A stretch of 64,000 bases of DNA from Candidatus Methylospira mobilis (GCF_009498235.1 NZ_CP044205.1:305716-369715); one strand, 5' to 3'. Positions 1 to 8,080 are shown, counted from the first letter of the stretch. Translations and numbers: made by a program. The notes: a model not told the origin generated them from the letters alone.

Positions 1-1862
1 GCCCTGGCAAGACCGTTTTTCTGTAAAAAGTTATTAAACAAAAATGCAATGGCATTCTCGTTGCTTTTTCCATCGCTGAAACCGGTCAGTAAGAACATGT
101 CAAAATCTCTGGTTGGACTTTTCGCGAAAATGGATTTCGTCTTTTCCAATTGCCCGTTGACTCTTAATTCCGGCAGGAATCTATAAGCCGCCCGCGCAAC
201 ATAAGTGCAGTTGGAATCAGTGGCGAGACACTGATCCAGCTCACTGGAAATTCTTTCAACGTTCAGGTTTTTGGCAAGATCATTCATGAGCATTCTTTCC
301 GGCGCGGTGGATGATTTTATAATATCCTTCCGTATCCAAACCCCGACTGGCAGGGTTTTGCGGCCGCAAGGCTCATATGTAACCAGACTTTCACGAATTG
401 GCTGATATTTTTCTTTGAATCTCGCATCAGCAAAGATGGATTCGTAGTACACGCATGACCAGTACTCATGGCTTTCTATCATATCGGGCGCCGCAAAATC
501 AAAAAAATAATCCGCAACCAATGGGCCGTTTTTTAATTTTGCCATAATCTGGGAGCCCAGCATGCCCAGGTCGACTATATTGAACTGCTTATACCAGCTC
601 ATCAAGCCAAGGTCAGGATTTGAAATGGTGGGTCTCGGTATAGCTTCCCTGTCTGCAACTTCCTTGAGTTCTTTTCTAATGGAATTAAATTCCTCTAATT
701 TCCAGCAACAATCGTATGGCTGAACGTAATTGTTTTTGTGAGCAACAACGGCAAGAAGCACCAGTAACGGAGTGAAATAAAAAAATATTTTTGTTTTAAT
801 TGAATAGAACATGCAGAAAATGGCTGTAAAAACAAAAATCGCCATTTGCGTTGTTGAACGGGTTATATCAAGTCTCGTCGGTCCCAAAAAAACTGGGTTA
901 AGCACCGCGGTAAGTATGATGGATAAGGACAATAAAAAAACCAGTGCCCGCTCTTTCTCTTTCTTCCATTCAAGGCAAACAAAAAATGGGGCGGCACTTA
1001 AAAGGTAGTAGCCGCCATGATAAGAAAATATTGATTTTGAAAGGGTAAGCGACTCGGCAAGAAAATCCTGGTTGAGGCTGATTAATGCTGAAAGTCTTGT
1101 GCCTATGGATATTCCCTGGGCATAAGCGGTATTCGGCGATAAATCACCAAAATAAAGGAAACGCCACGAATTGTATCCTGCCCATACTGTCATCGTAGCA
1201 ACCAGAAATATGAAACCCCTGTAACTCTTCTCGACAACAAGCCAGTAGGCAGAGAAAATGACCAGTAAAGGGAATATGTGATAAATCCCGTCCAGTCTTG
1301 ATATGCTGGCCAAAAAGGGAATGGCCATGAAAATATAATTTATCCTTTTTTTTCTTGCAAAATCGTAAAATAAATATACTGTCAACAAAAAAAGGAGATG
1401 AGTAATCGCATTTTCCATCCCCGAACCTTGCCACTGAATAAAAGAAGTCAGTTGCGTCAACCCTGTTGCACATACAAGAGCAGCAAGCAAAGAAAAATAT
1501 TTTCTTTCTGAAAAAAACAGAGTAAATATAATGCCCAAAGCCACTGTGCATACAAAGGTCTGCTTTTGAGCATACTCCAGGATTCCTATATCTGAAACCA
1601 GATATAAAAACGCATAAACAAAAAACTGCACCGGGGCGGAATATCCCTCCACCCTTTCACCAGACGGTCCAACCCCAATAAATCCATAATCAACAAGATT
1701 CCTTGCATGACTCATTGTAATAATGCCGTCGTCAAGCAAGTTAAGCCCCCCAGGATATATCTGGGAGTAGCGTAGATAGAACGCAGCGAAAAAAATGGTC
1801 CCGCCCATTGCAGGCACCAACCATTCTGCCGCCCTGCTTCCCGGTATATTTTTGTTGTTCAT
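1..1862 (-). CDS. GT-C membrane glycosyltransferase, AftB-like (3' end beyond window)
   Basis: Reading the minus strand from ATG at 1862, the frame stays open for about 620 codons to base 1, so the C-terminus lies outside the window. The first loop carries an Asp-Asp pair in LLDDGIITMSHARNL followed by GERVEGYSAPVQFF. This is the signature of AftB-type and related GT-C enzymes, which transfer sugars from polyprenyl-phosphate donors on the outer face of the membrane. Many hydrophobic segments follow, then a soluble C-terminal region. It is the last gene of a minus-strand operon with DprE2- and DprE1-like genes, 66 bases after the DprE2-like gene. The inferred job is transfer of D-arabinofuranose from its polyprenyl donor; the acceptor is unknown. 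Another polyprenyl-linked sugar is possible. Confidence 0.8.
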   Translation of the reverse strand, partial: MNNKNIPGSRAAEWLVPAMGGTIFFAAFYLRYSQIYPGGLNLLDDGIITMSHARNLVDYGFIGVGPSGERVEGYSAPVQFFVYAFLYLVSDIGILEYAQKQTFVCTVALGIIFTLFFSERKYFSLLAALVCATGLTQLTSFIQWQGSGMENAITHLLFLLTVYLFYDFARKKRINYIFMAIPFLASISRLDGIYHIFPLLVIFSAYWLVVEKSYRGFIFLVATMTVWAGYNSWRFLYFGDLSPNTAYAQGISIGTRLSALISLNQDFLAESLTLSKSIFSYHGGYYLLSAAPFFVCLEWKKEKERALVFLLSLSIILTAVLNPVFLGPTRLDITRSTTQMAIFVFTAIFCMFYSIKTKIFFYFTPLLVLLAVVAHKNNYVQPYDCCWKLEEFNSIRKELKEVADREAIPRPTISNPDLGLMSWYKQFNIVDLGMLGSQIMAKLKNGPLVADYFFDFAAPDMIESHEYWSCVYYESIFADARFKEKYQPIRESLVTYEPCGRKTLPVGVWIRKDIIKSSTAPERMLMNDLAKNLNVERISSELDQCLATDSNCTYVARAAYRFLPELRVNGQLEKTKSIFAKSPTRDFDMFLLTGFSDGKSNENAIAFLFNNFLQKNGLAR

Positions 1863-1928
1863 TGAGCCTCGTTATCTCAAGTCAAACTGCCTGACGCTGA
1901 CACGGCAGAATCAGAATTTCCGCGTATA

Positions 1929-2681
1929 TTATATGTTAATCCTGTTGAAAATTAATGCAGGAAGGTGCCTGATCATCCACATAATGAGTTGCCATTTTCC
2001 TGGCACATAAGCAACCGCCTGGCCGCGATCTACCGCACTCACAATCTGTTGTGCGACATCTTCAACCGCAGCCAGTTTGATGCCTTTGTCTTTCAGGTGG
2101 GCCGTCATCGGGGTGTCCGTCGGCCCCGGCTTGATCAGCACTACCTTGACGCCTGTGCCGGCGAAGCGGTGCTGCAATCCCTGCGCATAACGAGTAACCA
2201 AACCCTTTGCCGCGCCATAGACGTAGTTGGATTTGCGTCCACGGTCGCCGGCAACCGATCCGATCAACGCCAGACTGCCTCGATTCTCGCGGGCCATATG
2301 TCCGGCAAAAGCCTCAGCGTAAAGCACAGGCGAGATTCCATTGATTTCCAACGCCTCACGGCAGGCCTCCAGGTCTGTTTGACAGACGCTCTGCTCGGGC
2401 AGGAAGCCTTGAGCGATCAGAACGGTATCGACCGGACCCGGCTCGACAATACTGTCTACTGCCAGTTGAATCGATATCGGGTTAAGGAGTTCTGCCTGCA
2501 CGGCGCGAATATTCGACTGCGGGCTACGGACCCGCAGATCGACCGCTACCCGTTCGACTCGGTTGACGTCGCGGCCCAGGAGAGTGAGATCAATTGCCTT
2601 GTCCTGCACCCAGAGCCGGGCGCAGTGCTCGGCAATCGCAGAGGTGGCCCCAATAATTACAATTCGCTTGATTGGCTGCAT
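1929..2681 (-). CDS. DprE2-like SDR (decaprenylphosphoryl-2-keto-ribose reductase)
   Basis: This is a 250-aa short-chain dehydrogenase. The cofactor loop reads GATSAIAE in place of the classical TGxxxGIG, as in the mycobacterial DprE2 group. The catalytic Tyr/Lys pair is in YGAAK, and the C-terminus (WMIRHLPALIFNRINI) resembles the DprE2 tail. In that family the enzyme reduces the 2-keto intermediate made by DprE1, giving polyprenylphosphoryl-D-arabinose. The start ATG at 2681 overlaps the end of the decayed frame upstream (stop at 2657), which suggests former translational coupling. The DprE1-like gene lies upstream in the same operon. I am confident of the family and fairly confident of the pathway because the partner genes are adjacent. 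Confidence 0.88.
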   Translation of the reverse strand: MQPIKRIVIIGATSAIAEHCARLWVQDKAIDLTLLGRDVNRVERVAVDLRVRSPQSNIRAVQAELLNPISIQLAVDSIVEPGPVDTVLIAQGFLPEQSVCQTDLEACREALEINGISPVLYAEAFAGHMARENRGSLALIGSVAGDRGRKSNYVYGAAKGLVTRYAQGLQHRFAGTGVKVVLIKPGPTDTPMTAHLKDKGIKLAAVEDVAQQIVSAVDRGQAVAYVPGKWQLIMWMIRHLPALIFNRINI

Positions 2682-3198
2682 ATTCGTATAAAGTCAGAAA
2701 AGACAAAAAATACAGATGTAATTTCACCCCCACCCGGAATGAGGTCGGCCCGCAGGCATTTTACAAAACCGGAAATCTCTTCATAATCGGGTTTACGCGG
2801 AATGGCGCCGTCAAAATATACCGGTTGCTGCGCAACCGGGACAACGGCATAGCGTCCAGTCGGCGGCCAATAGTATCCGCCCCATGGCGAAATAAAAAAA
2901 CAAAGAAAAAACCTGCTGTTTCCTTTTTTGCTTTGCTTAATCGTATTGTTACGGAGGATATCGTTATAATGCTCTGTATTGCCGACAAAATAGGATAGTC
3001 ATATTTCAGATATTGCAGTATGGAGCCAGGCAACGAGCGCCTGTAAAATCCATCCTGAATGCTTACCTGGTAGTAATTCCGGCTCCAGGTATTCGGATAC
3101 CTGAAACCTGTATAAAAGGACAAAAAAATTGCGATGCAGAGAGCCGCCTTTTGGAAAGCCGGAAGCCCTCTTTGCGGCATGGCCGGAACATTGTTCAC
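2657..3198 (-). pseudogene. Decayed polytopic membrane protein gene between dprE2- and dprE1-like genes
   Basis: The minus-strand frame from 3198 starts like a surface-polysaccharide membrane protein: a hydrophobic segment near residues 14-30, then YPNTWSRNYYQVSIQDGFYRR, a style of opening seen in polymerase/GT-C-like proteins. That frame degenerates after about 75 residues. A second minus frame then resumes (GGYYWPPTGRYAVVPVAQQP... through CLRADLIPGGGE) and ends at 2657, inside the start of the SDR gene. Both frames read as the two ends of one gene joined by a large internal deletion plus a frameshift. The original function is unknown. A short functional peptide cannot be excluded but looks unlikely. 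Confidence 0.6.
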
Positions 3199-3201
3199 CC
3201 C

Positions 3202-4500
3202 TTAGCTCCCCATTAACCGGCGCGACAAGCCCGAGCTAATGCCGGGGTCGCGGTATTTCAAAAAATCATTGAGGAGGGGATATCCCGCTTCAAAGAGCTC
3301 ACGCGGTATACGGGCATCCTTGGCGAGGTAAACGCGACCGTTTGCACCGCGCACGATGGCGTCCAGGCGTTCGAACAGTTTCAGCGTTCGTGCGCCGTTA
3401 TTGGGAAAATCCAGCGCCAAGGTAACCCCATGCTGCGGAAAGCTCATCATGCCCACCGGTTGACGGCTGCCAAAGGTTTTCAAAACGGCAAGGAAGGAGC
3501 CGTCTCCTGATCTGGCAATTTCAGCCAGCGTGGACTGGACTGCATCTTGTCCGGCCTCTCGCGGCACCACGAACTGGTACTGAAAGAAGCCCCTGGGGCC
3601 GTACATCCGGTTCCATCCGAGGATATTGTCCAGCGGGTAGAAAAATGATTCGTAATGCGCAACGGCGCAACCGGCTCGCCGCTTTTTGAAATGGAAATAG
3701 GCCATGTTGAAGAGCCGTAGCGAAAGCCGGTTCACCAGAGAAACCGGGGGCTCCAGCGGCATCCTTAATGTATGGAAGCGCGGTTCTCGACGGTCATCGG
3801 TGTCAGCGGGACGGCCTCGCATGAATATCCCGCGCTCCCCGGCGCCGGAGATGCAATCGATCCACGACACAGTGTGCTCCCATTCGGCTTCGGAGTCATC
3901 GGCCAGCCGGAAGAACTCATCCAGGTTGGCATAGGGCGCCGTCTCGATATCCAGCCATGGCCCCGCGACGCTGCGCAACTGTATTTCAGCCTCGACGATG
4001 ACTCCGGTTAGTCCCAGCCCTCCGACTGTTGCAGCAAACCAATCCGCTCGAAGCTGTGGACTGCATTCAATGACATTTCCATCGGTTCGCACGAGGCGGA
4101 TTCGTCGCAGGTGATCGCCGAAGGAGCCGAGCATATGGTGATTCTTGCCATGCACATCATTGGCAATGGCGCCGCCCACCGTGACAAGCTGCGTTCCAGG
4201 GGTAACCGGCAGAATCCAGCCGCGAGGAATAACCAAACGCTGAATATCCCGCAGCAGCAAGCCGGCCTCGCACGCCAGCAGGCCTGACTGCTCATCGAAC
4301 CGGATGAAGCGATCCAGTCCTGTGGTATGCCAGATTACGCCTTCCGGGTTCATGCATGCGTCACCATAGCTGCGCCCCATGCCATGGGCGATGCCAATAC
4401 CGTGCGCGGCGAGCACGCTGGAAACCCGGTCACGGTCATTCAGGCCGACCACATGATGAAGATCGGCATTCAAACGCCCCCAGGAAGAAACCCGCCTCAT
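3202..4500 (-). CDS. DprE1-like FAD-dependent decaprenylphosphoryl-ribose 2'-oxidase
   Basis: This is a 432-aa flavoprotein of the DprE1 family. It has the FAD loop GMGRSYGD at residues 40-47 and the DprE1 hallmark HGKNHH at 117-122, whose first His carries the 8-alpha FAD link in the mycobacterial enzyme. YGPRGFFQYQFVVP is in the C-terminal half, and LAKDAR has Lys394 at the position of catalytic Lys418. The family oxidises C2' of polyprenylphosphoryl-ribose as the first half of epimerisation to arabinose. The residue aligning with mycobacterial Cys387, the covalent benzothiazinone site, is Ala362 here. The gene overlaps the end of the GtrA-like gene by an ATGA junction and precedes the decayed frame and dprE2-like gene in one operon. 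Confidence 0.92.
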   Translation of the reverse strand: MRRVSSWGRLNADLHHVVGLNDRDRVSSVLAAHGIGIAHGMGRSYGDACMNPEGVIWHTTGLDRFIRFDEQSGLLACEAGLLLRDIQRLVIPRGWILPVTPGTQLVTVGGAIANDVHGKNHHMLGSFGDHLRRIRLVRTDGNVIECSPQLRADWFAATVGGLGLTGVIVEAEIQLRSVAGPWLDIETAPYANLDEFFRLADDSEAEWEHTVSWIDCISGAGERGIFMRGRPADTDDRREPRFHTLRMPLEPPVSLVNRLSLRLFNMAYFHFKKRRAGCAVAHYESFFYPLDNILGWNRMYGPRGFFQYQFVVPREAGQDAVQSTLAEIARSGDGSFLAVLKTFGSRQPVGMMSFPQHGVTLALDFPNNGARTLKLFERLDAIVRGANGRVYLAKDARIPRELFEAGYPLLNDFLKYRDPGISSGLSRRLMGS

Positions 4501-4973
4501 ACGCCCCCGGGGCGGAAGACGTAACGTCTGTCGAGGCGATACTTTGTCAGGTAACCGATTGTCAGTCCGATAACGCCGCCAAGATAGCGCATCTCATTCG
4601 TTTCGAAGAGGCGGTGGAAGCCAAACTCGAATCCCCAGAAAATCACTGTCGTCGCAAGTCCCATCAAAGTGTAAAGCGCAAAAATCCGGACGTCGTGCAC
4701 GGCGTTGCGGGCGCGAAAGCGAAAGATGTACCGCTTGTCGAGAATGTATTTGACAATAAGCCCCACACCGGTACCGGCTGCCACCGAAATCAGGATGTCC
4801 AACGCGCCGCTGTTGTAGCTGCGGATCACGCTATTCTGAGCACCGATGTTTGCTGCGCCTATCAGAATGAGATGGTTTACATGGGGTAAAACGCAAACAA
4901 CCAGGTACTGAACGCCGATGTTTGCTAGCATCGCGATTAATGAGAGAATTGCATAGATAATTGTCAGCTTCAT
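4497..4973 (-). CDS. GtrA-family polyprenyl-phosphate sugar flippase-like protein
   Basis: This is a small four-helix membrane protein. The GtrA family signature KYRLDRRYVF closes the C-terminus, and a similar KYILDKRYIF closes the second helix pair, giving the internal two-fold repeat of the family. I chose Met at 4973 (MKLTIIYAILSL) over the upstream Met at 5018, because the latter would overlap the divergent ubiA-like start at 5013. GtrA proteins are thought to flip polyprenyl-phosphate sugars across the inner membrane. In mycobacteria Rv3789 of this family sits beside dprE1/dprE2. Here the stop overlaps the dprE1-like start, so it is the first gene of that operon. Confidence 0.85.
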   Translation of the reverse strand: MKLTIIYAILSLIAMLANIGVQYLVVCVLPHVNHLILIGAANIGAQNSVIRSYNSGALDILISVAAGTGVGLIVKYILDKRYIFRFRARNAVHDVRIFALYTLMGLATTVIFWGFEFGFHRLFETNEMRYLGGVIGLTIGYLTKYRLDRRYVFRPGGV

Positions 4974-5012
4974 CAAGCAAAAAATTCTGGGTAGCATCAA
5001 GGCTAAAAACTC

Positions 5013-5897
5013 ATGCATGATACCGTAGTACGCTGTTCGTCTCTAGCGCAACTGCGCGGCTTGGTCGCGCTAATGCGCCCAAAGCAATGGATTAAAAACG
5101 GTTTTGTGCTTGGCCCGCTGGTTTTTTCCGGGGAGTTTCTGGATGTCGGCGCAATCGGTTGCGCACTGTCGGCGGCCTTGCTCTTCTGTCTGGCGTCGTC
5201 GGCGAGCTATATCGTCAACGACATCCGCGATATTGAAAGGGATCGCCGCCACCCGAGGAAATCCCAAACCCGGCCACTGGCTGCCGGCGTCATATCGGTA
5301 CAAATAGCGCTGGCCCTGTTGTTCGCGATCTATGGCGCGTTGATTTGGGGCTGGTTTGCCGCGCCGGACGCGGCGCTGGTAATCGTTTGCTACATGCTGC
5401 TGAATCTCGCTTACACCTTTGTGCTCAAGCACCAGCCGGTGGTGGATATTTTCACCATCGCGATTGGCTTCGTGCTGCGCGTCTACGCAGGGGCTACGGC
5501 CTTGGCTGTGCCGGTATCCGCCTGGATGTTCGTGACAACCCTGTGTCTTGCGCTCTACCTCGCAGCAGTCAAACGCCGGCAGGAGCTGATTCAGAGCGGA
5601 GCCGAAGGGCGTAAGGTGCTGGAGAAGTACTCGGTGTCGCTGATCGAGCGCTACGCGGAGATGTCGGCCACAGCTGCGTTGGTGTTTTATGGCATGTTCG
5701 TGATGTCCGCCAAACCGCAGCTGGTGATCACTGTGCCCTTGGTGCTGTTTGGCCTGTTTCGTTATTGGTACGTGGTCGAAGAGCTGGATAGCGGCGAGTC
5801 GCCTACGGATTCGCTGCTGGCCGACTGGCAGTTGCTGTTAACGATAGTGTTGTGGGTGGGCGCATGCTGCTGGGCGCTATGGCCGGTTCGGGGGTGA
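5013..5897 (+). CDS. UbiA-family decaprenyl-phosphate phosphoribosyltransferase-like
   Basis: This is a 294-aa polytopic UbiA-superfamily prenyltransferase. It opens with LMRPKQWIKNGFV, carries the first Asp motif NDIRDIERD near residues 68-76, and has a second acidic region around VVDIFTIAIGFVLRVYAG with a following KRRQEL. This combination matches the mycobacterial Rv3806c branch, which puts 5-phosphoribose from PRPP onto polyprenyl phosphate. That is the entry step to DPR/DPA. It is divergent from the GtrA-like gene with only about 40 bases between starts, so both operons probably share one control region. The downstream DUF212 gene starts 3 bases after its stop. Confidence 0.88.
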   Translation: MHDTVVRCSSLAQLRGLVALMRPKQWIKNGFVLGPLVFSGEFLDVGAIGCALSAALLFCLASSASYIVNDIRDIERDRRHPRKSQTRPLAAGVISVQIALALLFAIYGALIWGWFAAPDAALVIVCYMLLNLAYTFVLKHQPVVDIFTIAIGFVLRVYAGATALAVPVSAWMFVTTLCLALYLAAVKRRQELIQSGAEGRKVLEKYSVSLIERYAEMSATAALVFYGMFVMSAKPQLVITVPLVLFGLFRYWYVVEELDSGESPTDSLLADWQLLLTIVLWVGACCWALWPVRG

Positions 5898-5899
5898 GC

Positions 5900-6322
5900 A
5901 TGGATTTCTGCTATGCATGGACCCCTTTCCTGGCCTGGTTCGCGGCTGGGGCGTTGAAATTCACGATTAACAGCATCAAGGCTAAACGGATGGCCTTTGG
6001 CCTGATTGGCTATGGCGGCTTGCCGAGCAACCACGCCGCAATCGTCAGCAGCATGGCGGCGCTTATCGGATTCAGGGAGGGTGCCGATCATCCGGCATTT
6101 GGCGTGGCGATCACATTGGCCTTTATTGTAATACTGGATGCGAACAGCCTGCGCCGCCAGGTAGGCATGCATGCCGCGGCAATTAACCGTTTGACGGCAT
6201 CCGCGCCGCTGCGCGAAACCTTGCGCGAACGAATGGGACACACCCGGAACGAAATCGCCGCCGGTATTCTGGTGGGCATAGGCGTGGCGGCCGCCGTTTT
6301 CTTCATGGCGCCGAGGCTATGA
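5900..6322 (+). CDS. DUF212 / divergent PAP2-family protein, putative phosphoribosyl-lipid phosphatase
   Basis: This 140-aa membrane protein shows the DUF212 (YuiD-like) motif series: YGGLPSNHAAIV corresponding to GGMPSSHSA, then ILDANSLRRQVGMHAAAIN corresponding to DAxGVRRxxGxQAxxLN. I placed the start at ATG 5900 behind GGGGGTGAGC rather than at 5852, which would overlap ubiA by 46 bases. Members are treated as divergent type-2 phosphatidic-acid phosphatases. In the DPA pathway a phosphatase must remove the 5-phosphate from polyprenylphosphoryl-5-phosphoribose, and this gene, coupled to the ubiA-like gene, is the natural candidate. The assignment of substrate is inference. Its 3' end overlaps the convergent WbqC gene by 6 bases. 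Confidence 0.82.
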   Translation: MDFCYAWTPFLAWFAAGALKFTINSIKAKRMAFGLIGYGGLPSNHAAIVSSMAALIGFREGADHPAFGVAITLAFIVILDANSLRRQVGMHAAAINRLTASAPLRETLRERMGHTRNEIAAGILVGIGVAAAVFFMAPRL

Positions 6323-7030
6323 TAATTTCTCGACTACGGTCTGGTTCGGCGTGTGGCTGCAGATATGATTTTTTGCATCGGGTCCGCAATTGGCAATCAG
6401 ATCGAGCACGGTGACCCCGCCTTCGAACGCCCCCCATAGCTGGGGGTAGGGTGTATAGTCATAGCTCTTGTATTCCAGACCAATTCCGTGTTTACGAAAA
6501 GCTTCTTTGTCAAGATAAGCATCCGCATTGGGACCGCTAAGGTAAGTTGTTGCATTCAGTTTTTGCAGCAGGTCAATCAAGCGGTCGGTTTTGCTGCCGG
6601 TCAGGGACAGTTCACTGGAGAGCAGCGAGGGGGTGGCGATAGCCAGGTATTCGCAAATGCGGCCGGTCAATTTCAGGTTCAGTTGAGAAATCGTCCGCTC
6701 CTGGCAGTGGTCAAGGCCATCAAGCAACGCCAGCACATCACGCAGGTAGGGCGCCTGTCGATAGTGTGCCTGCCATAGGCGAATATGCTTTTTTCCCCAT
6801 GCGGTTGCGCAATCGATTTCCGTATCGGAAATCGATTGCGCCGTTTTGTTGTAACGCACGGGCACGGTAAGCCACTCGGTTCCCTTGACGGTTTTGATCT
6901 TGTTGCGGTTGCGCCAATCGCCTTTGGTATATTGAATATCGTCATGGAAAACGAAGGTATCCACGCTGGCGATGAAGTCGAAATAACCGCGCCAGGGAAT
7001 GAAAGATGACTGAATTACGCCTACCCGCAT
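6317..7030 (-). CDS. WbqC family protein
   Basis: This is a 237-aa cytosolic protein starting MRVGVIQSSFIPWRGYFDFI, the canonical WbqC-family opening. The family motif FHDDIQYTKGDWRNRNKIK follows, and LSGPNADAYLD lies in the C-terminal half. I moved the start from the upstream Met at 7108 to 7030 because the family begins exactly at this Met. WbqC proteins occur in O-antigen and other polysaccharide loci, often with formyl- or aminotransferases; their reaction is not firmly established. It is convergent with the DUF212 gene and probably transcribed on its own. Confidence in the family is high and in any function low. Confidence 0.88.
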   Translation of the reverse strand: MRVGVIQSSFIPWRGYFDFIASVDTFVFHDDIQYTKGDWRNRNKIKTVKGTEWLTVPVRYNKTAQSISDTEIDCATAWGKKHIRLWQAHYRQAPYLRDVLALLDGLDHCQERTISQLNLKLTGRICEYLAIATPSLLSSELSLTGSKTDRLIDLLQKLNATTYLSGPNADAYLDKEAFRKHGIGLEYKSYDYTPYPQLWGAFEGGVTVLDLIANCGPDAKNHICSHTPNQTVVEKLS

Positions 7031-7208
7031 ACCAAAAACGCTGAGTTGAGTATCATGGCAACGCGAACCGCCTGCCGATCGGTGACCGGTTGCGGCCGGT
7101 CCGTGCAAATCCTAACAAATAATATCAGTCATGGCAGCCATTGGGAATGTCTTTCGTCTTCGGTAGCATTATGCTCGCGGACAGCGGCGCTCTCCCTTTT
7201 TTAAGGCA

Positions 7209-7693
7209 ACCGTTCAGACACCCCTTGGCCCTGGTTCCTGACCGGTCATGGCGCAAGCGTCGCTCCGTATCAGGCAACAGCTGCGCCACGCCCGGTTTCC
7301 CTCGCCCAGCCTCTCCCGGCGGCGGGCATAGGTATCTACGCAAGTTCTCTCTCCTGTGGGAGAAATACGTCAGGAACGCATTTGGTCGAGCGCGGCTCGC
7401 CCGCAGGGTTCCGGGCGGAATAGCCCGGAAACACAGGGCCAGGGCGAGGGCAACAGCGTTTGAGTTATCAAAAGCTTTGACGCAGGCAACAAGCGCTTTA
7501 CAGCCTCACCCCTGCCTCTTTCTCCTGATAGGAGTTTAAAAACAATGACTTATTGGCTTGTGTGGATACCCCTGTCCGGCGGGAAGAGGGGGCAGGTGTT
7601 CGCTTCACTATCCATCTGACAGGTTATTCCAAACATCCTTCGACAGGCTCGGGGCGAGCGGAAAATCATGAAAATCGGGGGTGTCTGAACGGT
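7209..7693. repeat. 485-bp region bounded by perfect 16-bp inverted repeats
   Basis: ACCGTTCAGACACCCC at 7209-7224 is the exact reverse complement of 7678-7693. No target duplication is visible outside the ends. The interval encloses the MITE-like copy at 7241-7585 and the motif CTTCGACAGGCTCGGGGCGA at 7637-7656, which resembles a short repeat I have met dispersed in proteobacterial genomes. No credible gene lies inside; the frames present have no family character and weak starts. Confidence 0.6.
7241..7585 (-). mobile_element. MITE-like dispersed repeat, copy A
   Basis: Read on the minus strand, this segment matches 54667-54945 over most of its length. Shared blocks include CACACAAG..AATAAGTCATTGTTTTTAA, TGTAAAGCGCTTGTTGCCTG, CAAAGCTTTTGATAACTCAA and GGGAAACCGGGCGTGGCGCA. 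The core 7324-7577 is flanked by degenerate 22-base terminal inverted repeats (GGGCATAGGTATCTACGCAA against TTGTGTGGATACCCCTGTCC). Copy A carries about 70 extra bases in the middle compared with copy B. It encodes no protein, so it is non-autonomous. Confidence 0.65.
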
Positions 7694-7736
7694 GACTATT
7701 TTAACTGCTAAAATCTGTTTCCATCAGGCGGCCTTA

Positions 7737-7751
7737 TGGCAATTTTGTTGC
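7737..7751 (+). promoter_or_regulatory. Possible sigma-54 -24/-12 site or small operator
   Basis: TGGCAATTTTGTTGC has GG and GC separated by exactly 10 bases, with the TGGCA and TTGC halves of the sigma-54 consensus. The same bases plus the following CA form a 6-bp inverted repeat (TGGCAA/TTGCCA), so an operator or chance palindrome is equally possible. It lies about 330 bases before the secreted-protein gene at 8081. Confidence 0.25.
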
Positions 7752-7778
7752 CAAAAGGTAAAAAACCGTTGCGAGGGT

Positions 7779-7887
7779 GTTGACATGGCGCTTGTCATCT
7801 CGCAGTATAGCCCTGTGACAGCCGCCGATGACGCTGTAAGGCTGCGGATGTTGACAAACGAAAGGCACTGAAATAACCTGATGCCGT
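7779..7887 (+). promoter_or_regulatory. Candidate sigma-70 promoter region of the secreted beta-repeat protein
   Basis: There are two TTGACA boxes, at about 7779 and 7854. The second is followed after 17 bases by TAACCT, a weak -10. The 300-400 bases before 8081 hold no gene, so the promoter of this probably highly expressed gene should be here. The exact site is uncertain. Confidence 0.25.
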
Positions 7888-8051
7888 ATCGTGTTTCCTT
7901 AATCCTTGGCTGGGAAACCGCGAGCGCTTTGACTATTTTCGAGAGGGGTTAAAACCAGCAGAGTACAGATTCAAGCGTAAGAGGTTTTCGATCAGGGATT
8001 TAACAGCCTACCGGTCGAAAAAAATAGTGGCTGATTAGTTTTGGTTTCTAA

Positions 8052-8065
8052 AAGTTTATAAACTT
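8052..8065. promoter_or_regulatory. 14-bp perfect palindrome next to the ribosome binding site
   Basis: AAGTTTATAAACTT is a perfect palindrome ending only a few bases before the GGAGAG ribosome binding site of the gene starting at 8081. It could be an operator or an mRNA element affecting translation, or chance in an AT-rich leader. Confidence 0.3.
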
Positions 8066-8080
8066 ATCTGGAGAGTTAGT

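Noticed and set aside
1144..1551. 135-aa minus-strand frame
   Set aside because: It is out of frame with the GT-C gene that covers 1-1862 on the same strand and has no family content.
1965..2786. 273-aa plus-strand frame
   Set aside because: It is the antisense shadow of the DprE2-like gene.
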